In this document: positions 57,494 through 64,000 of the stretch, piece after piece
How positions within the stretch are numbered: position 1 is the stretch's first letter
How the letters are laid out: every line of letters starts with the position of its first letter
Assembly (NCBI GenBank): GCA_965250195.1
Contig: OZ252295.1
Span: 806,001-870,000, forward strand
Origin: CAUZIR01 sp965250195
GTDB lineage: Bacteria; Chloroflexota; Dehalococcoidia; Lucifugimonadales; UBA2962
Length of the DNA: 64,000 nt
Direction of reading: 5' to 3'
Translations under genes and position numbers: made by a program
The notes under the pieces: generated by a model
The model's input: only the letters and a program-made list of their open reading frames with translations
Told to the model about the DNA's origin: nothing
The model's database searches: none

Positions 57494-58389
57494 CAGCGAC
57501 GGGGCACCGGTCCGACTTCGAGGACCCTCTGCAACCCGAGCAGGTCCTTGTGGATAGTGACCGGCGTACCGGGGAAGGCTCCGGTCGCCAGTCTCGCGGC
57601 CAATGGCCCGGCATCGGAAAAAATCTCGATCAGCATCCGGCCGTCGTCGGCCAGCAGACCGGCCGCCTGCTGCATCAGCTTCCGCGTCGGGTCAAGGCCG
57701 TCAGCGCCGCCATCCAGGGCCATTCGGGGCTCTGCCCTCACCTCCGGTGACAGGGTTTCGAGCACCTTCGATGGTATGTATGGCGGATTGGAAACGATGA
57801 CGTCCCAGCGCGTCCGGGCGTCAACGAAACCTGCCAGCAGGTCGCCCTTGTGGAACGTCACCCGGTCGGTCAGCCCATTCGCTTCCCGGTTCTGCACGGC
57901 CACGGCGAGGGCGTCTTCGCTCAGTTCGATTGCGTGGACGTCGGCGCCGGGGACGTGGGCAGCGATGGCCAGGGCGACGCATCCGGAGCCGGTGCCAACA
58001 TCTAAGACCGTCGGGGCATTCGCGATTCCCGCACGCTCTATGGCCAGTTCTACGAGAATTTCCGTCTCTTGCCGGGGAACGAGGACGGCCGGGGAGATTG
58101 CGAAGTCCATGCCGTAGAACTCGCGCCTGTCGGTGATGTAGGCAAGGGGCTCCCGGCTCTCGCGGCGGGCGAGCAGGCCCTCGAACTCCACAGCCGCCTC
58201 GTCGGACACGGGCTCGCGCTGCATGGCCAGGAACGCGACCCGGTCGACGCCGAGGGCCGTCCGCAACAGCACCTCTACTTCGAGGGCTGCGTCGTCGATG
58301 CCAGCGCGCGTGAGGCGATCACTCGCCAACGCCCATAGCTCATGTGCAGACAGGAGCGACGATTCGCTAAGGGGAATCAGTTTCACCAC
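57493..58389 (-). CDS. prmC: Release factor glutamine methyltransferase PrmC
   Basis: 298 residues starting with GTG. The N-terminal helical domain is followed by REPLAYITDRREFYGMDFAI and LVPRQETEILVELAI, the SAM motif VLDVGTGSGCVALAIAAHVP, and the catalytic NPPY motif in VIVSNPPYIPSK. It methylates the glutamine of the GGQ motif in release factors. It lies directly after prfA, encoding its substrate, as in many bacteria. Confidence 0.95.
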   Translation of the reverse strand: MVKLIPLSESSLLSAHELWALASDRLTRAGIDDAALEVEVLLRTALGVDRVAFLAMQREPVSDEAAVEFEGLLARRESREPLAYITDRREFYGMDFAISPAVLVPRQETEILVELAIERAGIANAPTVLDVGTGSGCVALAIAAHVPGADVHAIELSEDALAVAVQNREANGLTDRVTFHKGDLLAGFVDARTRWDVIVSNPPYIPSKVLETLSPEVRAEPRMALDGGADGLDPTRKLMQQAAGLLADDGRMLIEIFSDAGPLAARLATGAFPGTPVTIHKDLLGLQRVLEVGPVPRR

Positions 58390-58414
58390 GGTCGATAGGT
58401 CCAGGCTAGCCTGG

Positions 58415-59485
58415 CTAGATTCCGGCGGCTTCTAGCTTTTGCTCTTGCTCGCGCTCGATCAGCGAGTCGATGAACGGCTGGATGTCGCCGTCCATGACCT
58501 CGTCGAGGTTGAACTGGGAGTGGCCGGTGCGGTGGTCGGTCACCCGGCTCTGGGGGAAGTTGTAAGTACGAACCCTCTGAGATCGGTCGCCGGAGCCGAC
58601 CTGGCTCTTTCGCTCCTCGCTGATCTCGCGCTGCTGGCGCTCGACCTCGCGCGCATAGAGACGAGAGCGCAGGACGGCCATGGCCTTTTCCTTGTTTTTG
58701 TGCTGGGAGCGCTCGTCCTGGCAGATGGCCACGAGGCCCGTGGGCTTGTGCGTAATGCGGATGGCCGTCGCCACCTTCTGCACGTTCTGGCCGCCGTGGC
58801 CGCTGGCGTGGAAGATATCGATCTGTATGTCCTCGGTCTTCATCTCCACGTCGACCTCTTCGGCCTCCGGCAGCACCGCGACGGTGGCAGCGGACGTGTG
58901 GATGCGACCGCTCGACTCGGTTACGGGGATGCGCTGGACCCGGTGGCCGCCGCTCTCGTGCTTGAGGGAGCTGTACACCCCGTCGCCCAGTATTTTTACG
59001 ATTATTTCCTTTACTCCGCCCGGCGACGACTCACTGGTGGACATGACTTCCAGGCCCCAGCCCATGCGCTGGGCGTAGCGCGAATAAAGTCGATATAAGT
59101 CCGCGGCGAACAGGGCTGCCTCCTCGCCCCCTGTACCGGCTCGAATCTCCATCATCACGTTCTTGGAGTCGTTGGGGTCTTTGGGGAGCAGTGCGACCTT
59201 CAGGTTCTCTTCCAGCTCTGCCTTGCTCTGGTCGAGTTCTGCGAGTTCGGTGCGGGCCATGTCGACCATTTCCTTGTCCGACTCCTCTCGGATCATGGTC
59301 TGCATGTCGGCGGTCTCGGTGACGACTCTTCGATATTCTCCGGCAAGCTCGGCTAGGGGTCTGAGCGTCGCGTGCTCCCGCATCAGCCCCTGGGAGCGGC
59401 TGAAGTCGGCGGACACCTCGGGGTCGGCGAGCTGGGCCTCGATTTCGGCGAATCGGGCCTCTAGAGAGGCGAGTTTATCCTGCAT
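58415..59485 (-). CDS. prfA: Peptide chain release factor 1 (RF1)
   Basis: 356 residues from the ATG at 59485, preceded by GGAGG; an upstream start at 59506 would add seven residues. The GGQ loop is in FHASGHGGQNVQKVATAIRI. The codon-recognition motif reads RIPVTESSGRIHTSAATVAV, with PVT where most RF1 proteins have PAT. The coiled N-terminal domain starts MQDKLASLEARFAEIEAQ. It terminates translation at UAA and UAG. It overlaps the end of hisS by 11 bases. Confidence 0.95.
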   Translation of the reverse strand: MQDKLASLEARFAEIEAQLADPEVSADFSRSQGLMREHATLRPLAELAGEYRRVVTETADMQTMIREESDKEMVDMARTELAELDQSKAELEENLKVALLPKDPNDSKNVMMEIRAGTGGEEAALFAADLYRLYSRYAQRMGWGLEVMSTSESSPGGVKEIIVKILGDGVYSSLKHESGGHRVQRIPVTESSGRIHTSAATVAVLPEAEEVDVEMKTEDIQIDIFHASGHGGQNVQKVATAIRITHKPTGLVAICQDERSQHKNKEKAMAVLRSRLYAREVERQQREISEERKSQVGSGDRSQRVRTYNFPQSRVTDHRTGHSQFNLDEVMDGDIQPFIDSLIEREQEQKLEAAGI

Positions 59486-60746
59486 CTTCGCGTCTGCCTC
59501 CGGCATTCAGAGTAGAAGCGATGTCGCTACGCTTGACTGAACTCTGCTGACTGGTCGCGAAGTCGCGAAGGGTGACGGTGCCGTCGCGCAGCTCATCCTC
59601 GCCAAGAATTGCGACGTGAGTAGCGTCAATCGCAGACGCATACCGAAACTGGCTCTTTAGACCTCGGGCCGGGGCGACGACTGTGGCGACGCCCGATCTT
59701 CGTAACTCGGCAGCGAGAGTCACCGCCTCGCGCCGGGCCTCGTCGCCCATGTGGGCAACCAGGACTTTTACAGTAGGAGACGCCTCTGTCGAAGGGTCCT
59801 TAGAGAGAGCGGCTACCACGCGCTCGATGCCCATGCCGAAGCCGATGCCGGGCGTGGGCTTGCCTCCCAGCTGTTCGATCAGGCCATCGTAGCGACCGCC
59901 GCCGATGATCGTGCTCTGGCTCCCGGGCTGCTCCGGAACGATCTCGAAGACGGTGCGCGTGTAGTAGTCGAAGCCGCGCACGAGAGAGTGCTCGATCTGG
60001 TACGGGATGCCGAGTGCGTCAAGATGACCCAGAAGGGCCTGCCAATGGTCCGCGGCGTCGGGGCCGAGGTGATCGATCGAGCGTGGGGCGCCGGCTGTAA
60101 TCTCGGCCATTCGTGGGTCTTTCGAATCGAGGACTCTAAGCGGGTTGGTCTCGACCCGCGACCTGATGTCGTCAGGTATGGCATCCAGGTGTCCCCTGAA
60201 GTACGACTGCAATTCGGCCACGTACGCGGACCGGGTGTCCATATCTCCCATAGTGTTTAGCAGTAACTTGAGGCCAGGTATACCGAGACCCCCGAGCAGG
60301 CTCCAACCCACGTCGATGACTTCGGCGTCGACCTCGGGCTCATCGCTGCCGATTACCTCGATGCCGAACTGGTGGTGCTGCCGGTATCTTCCTGCCTGAG
60401 GCCTCTCGTAGCGAAAGACCGGACAGAAGTAGTAGAGCCTGACCGGCTGAGGAAGGTTTCGCATGCCGTGTTCCAGGTAGGCTCGGCACACCGGGGCCGT
60501 GCCCTCGGCCCTGAGCGTGAGGGGGTCGCCTCCCCGGTCGTCGAACGTATATGTCTCTTTTTCCACCACGTCGGTGACTTCCCCGATACCCCGGGCGAAC
60601 AGGCGCGCGTCCTCAAAGAGCGGGGTGTCTATGCGGCCGAAGCCAAAGGTCTCGGCGGTCTGGCGGGCGGCCCCCGTCACACGGCCCCACCGGGGCTGGT
60701 CTTGCGGGAGCCGGTCGTTTGTGCCCCTGGGAGCCTGGAATTTCAT
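59475..60746 (-). CDS. hisS: Histidyl-tRNA synthetase
   Basis: 423 residues. Class II motif 1 and the family start are visible in FQAPRGTNDRLPQDQ; motif 2 in VFRYERPQAGRYRQHHQFG; the histidine-specific loops in LVRGFDYYTRTVFEI and GGGRYDGLIEQLGG; motif 3 in GIGFGMGIERVVAAL. The C-terminal anticodon-binding domain carries VLVAHMGDEARREAVTLA. It charges tRNA-His. It is the first gene of a hisS-prfA-prmC-phzF operon on the minus strand. Confidence 0.96.
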   Translation of the reverse strand: MKFQAPRGTNDRLPQDQPRWGRVTGAARQTAETFGFGRIDTPLFEDARLFARGIGEVTDVVEKETYTFDDRGGDPLTLRAEGTAPVCRAYLEHGMRNLPQPVRLYYFCPVFRYERPQAGRYRQHHQFGIEVIGSDEPEVDAEVIDVGWSLLGGLGIPGLKLLLNTMGDMDTRSAYVAELQSYFRGHLDAIPDDIRSRVETNPLRVLDSKDPRMAEITAGAPRSIDHLGPDAADHWQALLGHLDALGIPYQIEHSLVRGFDYYTRTVFEIVPEQPGSQSTIIGGGRYDGLIEQLGGKPTPGIGFGMGIERVVAALSKDPSTEASPTVKVLVAHMGDEARREAVTLAAELRRSGVATVVAPARGLKSQFRYASAIDATHVAILGEDELRDGTVTLRDFATSQQSSVKRSDIASTLNAGGRREDAG

Positions 60747-60893
60747 AGTCGGACCGAGATGTGCTTACTGGCGCCCGCGCCGTCTTAGCGGGGTGGACAA
60801 GGGGTAGATAGCGATTTTATCACAGCGACGCTGGGCGAATTGGCGCAGATCTCGTCCGATCCGGGGACCGAGTGCATCTTAGGTATAATTGAA

Positions 60894-60899
60894 CACAAG
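60894..60899 (+). promoter_or_regulatory. TATAAT box before rel
   Basis: A perfect TATAAT lies only 3 bases before the likely ATG at 60903. This is closer than at lepA, so either this start or this box is not the one used. Confidence 0.4.
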
Positions 60900-60902
60900 A
60901 AT

Positions 60903-63188
60903 ATGGTCGAAGCCCTCATAAAGAAGGCTCGCAAGTACCTGCCTGAGGACCGGCTGGAACTGCTCACACGAGCCTACCAATTCGCAGACGAGGCCCACAG
61001 TGGCCAGACTCGGCTGTCGGGCGAGCCATACATCGAGCACCCACTGGCGACGGCGGTGTTCCTGGCCGAGCTGAGGCTGGACCCGAACACGCTGGCCGCC
61101 GCCCTGCTCCACGACGTCATGGAGGACTGTGACGTCCCCTACGCCGATCTCCAGGAGCGTTTCGGCGACGAGGTGGCAAAGCTCGTGGACGGCGTCACCA
61201 AGCTGACCAAGAACGAGGCGCTTGCCGACAGGCGCGCGTCCGTAGTTGCCGAACTCGCCGCTGATACGGACCTGCTCACGAACAGAACATCTTCGGGCGC
61301 CGACCTCCCGGCCCCAAAGTCGGCAGCCGAGCCCGAGCCCGAACTGTCCGGTGAAGACAAGGACATGGCGGAAAAGGAGCAGGCCAGGGTCGAGAGTCTG
61401 CGCAAGATGCTCATGTCGATGGCCGAGGACATCCGCGTAGTCCTCATCAAGCTCTCCGACAGGCTGCACAACATGCGCACCCTCAAGGCCCATACCAAAA
61501 CCAGGCGAGTCGCCATCGCCCAGGAGACGCTGGATATATATGCCCCCCTCGCTCATCGGCTGGGCATCTGGGAGATCAAGTGGCGGCTGGAAGACCTGGC
61601 GTTCCAGCACCTGAATCCACCCGTCTACAAAGAGATCTCCAAGATGCTTCGCTCCAAGCGCGCCGAGCGCGAGGAGTACATCGACCGCGTGCGCACCACC
61701 CTGTCCAGCGCCCTGGAAGAGGCCGGTATCGAGGCGGAGGTCACCGGACGGCCGAAGCACATCTACTCGATCTACAAAAAGACCCAGAAGTACGAAGCCC
61801 AGAATATGACGATGGGCGACATTTACGATTTGTTCGCGCTCAGGGTCTATGTGCGTGAGTTGCCGGACTGTTACGCCGCACTGGGGGTTGTGCACGCGCT
61901 GTGGCGTCCCCTACCGAACCAGTTCGACGACTACATTGCCAACGCCAAGGACAACCTGTACCAGTCCCTGCACACCACGGTTCTATGTGAGGGAGCGTCT
62001 CCGGTAGAGATACAGATACGCACCAACGAGATGCACGAGGTGGCCGAGTACGGGGTCGCCGCCCACTGGTTGTACAAAGAGGGACGGGCGACCGACGCCC
62101 AGTTCGAAAAGAAGATGACGTGGCTGCGCCAGCTGCTCGATTGGCAAAGGGACGTCACCGGTGCCGAAGAGTACGTCGAGTCGTTCAAAACCGACATTTT
62201 CGACAGCCAGGTCTACGTCTACACCCCCAAAGGAGACGTAAAAGAGTTGCCTGCGGGCTCGACTCCCCTGGACTACGCCTACCGAATTCACACGGACGTT
62301 GGCAACCGCTGCGTCGGGGCGCAGGTCAACGGCAAGCTGGTGCCGCTCCAGTACGCTCTGCGAAACGGCGACACCATCCACATCGTCACCTCCAAGACGG
62401 TCAGGGGCCCGAGCCTGGACTGGCTCAACCCCAACCTCGGGTATGTAAAGACCAACTCCGCCAGGCAGAAAATTCGCCAGTGGTTCAACAAGCAAGAGCG
62501 GCGGATCAACGTCCAGCGGGGCAAGGAACTGTACTCGCGGCAGATCAAGCGACTGACGACCGACCTCGATGAGGCCGCGATCGGCGAGTTGATGGGCATG
62601 GCCTCGGTGGACGAGCTCTACTACTCCCTCGGTGTCGGTTCGTTAAGCGTTTCTCAGATCGCGGGCAAGCTGTCCACCGAAGAGGTAGCCCCACAAGAGG
62701 CGCAGCCCCTGCCGGTGACACCGACCGGACCCGCTGCCGGGATAGAAGTGCTCGGGGTGGGCGATCTGCTCACTCGCATCGCGCGCTGCTGCCAGCCTCT
62801 GCGCGGCGACGACATCATCGGCTACATCACCCGCAGCCGGGGTGTCACCGTGCACCGGCGTGACTGCCCCAACATTGCGGCTGAGAGCGTGCAGGAGCGG
62901 CTCATTGAGGTGGGCTGGGGTAAGACGCAGACCCTGTACCCCGTCAATATCCAGATCGAGGCCTACGACAGAGTGGGGCTGCTAAAGGACGCCACGGCTC
63001 TGGTGTCCGGCGAGCATGTTAATATTGCCTACTGTGTCACCCGTGAGGTGGAGGACCGTAGCGTCATCTCGATGACGGTCTACATCAAGGGGATCGACCA
63101 GTTAAATCGACTATTCGCCAAGCTCGAAGGCATCAAAGGTGTCATCGGCGTGGCCAGGTCCATGGAACAGCCAGTATTGCCCGGCTGA
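60903..63188 (+). CDS. rel: Bifunctional (p)ppGpp synthetase/hydrolase RelA/SpoT (Rel)
   Basis: 761 residues from the ATG at 60903 (MVEALIKKARKYLPEDRLEL); an in-frame TTG at 60840 is less likely. Hydrolase domain: HPLATAVFLAELRLD, LLHDVMEDCDV and IKLSDRLHNMRTLKAHTKTR. Synthetase domain: GRPKHIYSIYKKTQKYEAQN, YDLFALRVYV and HEVAEYGVAAHWLYKEG. The TGS domain (VYTPKGDVKELPAGSTPLDY) and C-terminal ACT domain follow. An insertion of about 45 residues rich in Pro, Ala and acidic residues (near 115-160) splits the hydrolase domain before RKMLMSMAEDIRVV. It controls the stringent response. Confidence 0.95.
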   Translation: MVEALIKKARKYLPEDRLELLTRAYQFADEAHSGQTRLSGEPYIEHPLATAVFLAELRLDPNTLAAALLHDVMEDCDVPYADLQERFGDEVAKLVDGVTKLTKNEALADRRASVVAELAADTDLLTNRTSSGADLPAPKSAAEPEPELSGEDKDMAEKEQARVESLRKMLMSMAEDIRVVLIKLSDRLHNMRTLKAHTKTRRVAIAQETLDIYAPLAHRLGIWEIKWRLEDLAFQHLNPPVYKEISKMLRSKRAEREEYIDRVRTTLSSALEEAGIEAEVTGRPKHIYSIYKKTQKYEAQNMTMGDIYDLFALRVYVRELPDCYAALGVVHALWRPLPNQFDDYIANAKDNLYQSLHTTVLCEGASPVEIQIRTNEMHEVAEYGVAAHWLYKEGRATDAQFEKKMTWLRQLLDWQRDVTGAEEYVESFKTDIFDSQVYVYTPKGDVKELPAGSTPLDYAYRIHTDVGNRCVGAQVNGKLVPLQYALRNGDTIHIVTSKTVRGPSLDWLNPNLGYVKTNSARQKIRQWFNKQERRINVQRGKELYSRQIKRLTTDLDEAAIGELMGMASVDELYYSLGVGSLSVSQIAGKLSTEEVAPQEAQPLPVTPTGPAAGIEVLGVGDLLTRIARCCQPLRGDDIIGYITRSRGVTVHRRDCPNIAAESVQERLIEVGWGKTQTLYPVNIQIEAYDRVGLLKDATALVSGEHVNIAYCVTREVEDRSVISMTVYIKGIDQLNRLFAKLEGIKGVIGVARSMEQPVLPG

Positions 63189-63207
63189 CCGACAGGAGAC
63201 AACTCAC

Positions 63208-63468
63208 TTGCCCAGCGCCAAGTCACATCGAGCCCAGACCCGGCGAGCCGCCCGCCACTCACCCCTGCGCACCCGTGCCAAGTCGACGGTTGCCAGCGCC
63301 CGCGCGGCAATAGCGGACGGTGACATGGGCGTCGCCGAGGAGCGGGTACGCTCGGCGGTCGTGGCCCTGGACAAGGCCGCCAAAAAGGGCGTCATCCACC
63401 GGGCGAACGCGGGCCGCCGCAAGTCCCGCATCATGAGCCAGCTGGCCGCCGCCAAGGCGTCCGACTAG
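63208..63468 (+). CDS. rpsT: 30S ribosomal protein S20
   Basis: 86 residues from a TTG at 63208, with AGGAG 11 bases upstream; it gives the classic start PSAKSHRAQTRRAARHSPL. The very basic C-terminal half reads VVALDKAAKKGVIHRANAGR followed by RKSRIMSQLAAAK. It binds 16S rRNA early in 30S assembly. It follows rel by 19 bases on the same strand. Confidence 0.95.
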   Translation: MPSAKSHRAQTRRAARHSPLRTRAKSTVASARAAIADGDMGVAEERVRSAVVALDKAAKKGVIHRANAGRRKSRIMSQLAAAKASD

Positions 63469-63480
63469 CCCGTCACGCCC

Positions 63481-63500
63481 GTGTCCGCCTAAGCGGACAC
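63481..63500. terminator. Bidirectional terminator hairpin between rpsT and the cyclase gene
   Basis: GTGTCCGC (63481-63488) pairs perfectly with GCGGACAC (63493-63500) around CTAA. CCCCTTT follows on the plus strand. It lies between convergent genes and overlaps the last codons of the minus-strand gene. Confidence 0.65.
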
Positions 63501-64000
63501 CCCTTTGGCCGCGAGGTAGTCCTGCAGGCGCCGCACTATTGCGGAGTTCTCCTCCTGGGAGAAGCCGTCCACCATCGGCACGTTGTCCTGGGTCATGCCG
63601 TCAACCAGGCCCGCTTCAACGAACCCTTCTAGGATTTCGGCTTCGCGACCTACCGAGGCCAGCACATTGCGTCCCGATTGCTCGGATAGGGCCGCCACCA
63701 GACCGTAGCCGCCCCAGTTGGAAGTGCTCGCGATAACCAGGTCCGTGGTCAGAGTCACGCAGGGCTTGCCAACCAGGGACTCGGTAGCGGCAACGACATC
63801 GGCGTGGTTGCCCATGCCGATCTCGTTGCCGCCGTCCCCGACACCGACGGTGCGCTCGTGCCGGGTAAAGAGAAAGTCGGTCCTGGCGTTATAGTCGCCG
63901 ATGTCCCGTCCGTGCATGTTGAGGAACTCGCCCTCGCTCGTTGCGCCGCAGCGCTCTATGGCGATCACAACGGACGGTGAGTGGCGAGACAGCAGGTCGA
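63489..64000 (-). CDS. D-glutamate cyclase-like protein (DUF4392), 5' part outside the window
   Basis: At least 169 residues of the C-terminal part; the frame continues through the window edge. Visible blocks are IAIERCGATSEGEFLNMHGR, GVGDGGNEIGMGN, and LTTDLVIASTSNWGGYGLVA. These match the DUF4392 domain, whose mammalian member (C14orf159/DGLUCY) converts D-glutamate to 5-oxoproline. The bacterial function is inferred from that homology. An internal GTG at 63968 is not the start because similarity continues upstream. Confidence 0.82.
   Translation of the reverse strand, partial: DLLSRHSPSVVIAIERCGATSEGEFLNMHGRDIGDYNARTDFLFTRHERTVGVGDGGNEIGMGNHADVVAATESLVGKPCVTLTTDLVIASTSNWGGYGLVAALSEQSGRNVLASVGREAEILEGFVEAGLVDGMTQDNVPMVDGFSQEENSAIVRRLQDYLAAKGVSA

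Noticed and set aside
60879..61895. A 338-residue antisense frame opposite rel.
   Set aside because: It is the same high-GC shadow effect; rel motifs are unambiguous on the plus strand.
1..64000. tRNA and rRNA genes.
   Set aside because: Gaps between genes were read for cloverleaf and rRNA signatures on both strands; only the SRP RNA was found.

Overview
The window looks like a chromosomal segment of a Chloroflexota bacterium, probably of the Dehalococcoidia/SAR202 type. This is an inference from gene content: a high-GC genome with paralogous short-chain dehydrogenases (SDR) and F420-dependent luciferase-like monooxygenases (LLM), GuaB3, an Alu-type SRP RNA, lipoproteins with a Gram-positive style lipobox, and several genes with a -10 box about 6-8 nt before the start codon (leaderless transcripts). 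No rRNA, tRNA or CRISPR array was seen.

Layout. (1) 1-4.7 kb: a four-gene polar amino-acid ABC importer on the minus strand. (2) 4.7-25.3 kb: an accessory island. It holds a broken AAA ATPase, an IS1182-type remnant, two unrelated IS3 remnants, a 13.2-kb surface-protein gene, the 3' tail of a second (GLUG-repeat) surface protein, an intact IS110 element with a candidate bridge RNA, a HigBA toxin-antitoxin pair, a truncated serine recombinase and a proline-rich orphan. (3) 25.4-35.5 kb: M24 peptidase, OsmC, LepA, the SRP RNA, RsmA-IspE-membrane protein, an exonuclease-helicase of the DinG type and an OGG1-type glycosylase. (4) 35.5-42.3 kb: a minus-strand catabolic cluster (four SDRs, one zinc alcohol dehydrogenase, two LLM enzymes) followed by a lipoprotein. 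(5) 42.4-47.5 kb: LexA, TatA and Fpg on plus; RlmD, Maf, TatB and TatC on minus. (6) 47.6-64 kb: LipA, a broken MFS carrier, M20 peptidase, RecQ, a rhamnose mutarotase, a frameshifted Nmad3-like gene, QueG, GuaB3, PhzF, PrmC-RF1-HisRS, RelA/SpoT, S20 and a partial D-glutamate cyclase.

The most unusual object is the 4415-residue secreted protein at 7199-20446. By reading its repeats I count seven arrays of exactly seven FG-GAP blades. Each array is inserted at the same point of a fibronectin type III (Fn3) domain, and seven further Fn3 domains are uninterrupted. Each array starts with the strand that its last blade lacks, as expected for closed seven-bladed propellers. A membrane anchor is encoded just past the stop codon in the -1 frame, after a C6 tract.

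Other notable signals: a structured repeat with covarying hairpin stems (42315, 44285, 52981), a shared GAACNNNNGTGC box in the lexA and recQ promoters (likely SOS operator), and an A7 frameshift in the Nmad3-like gene.
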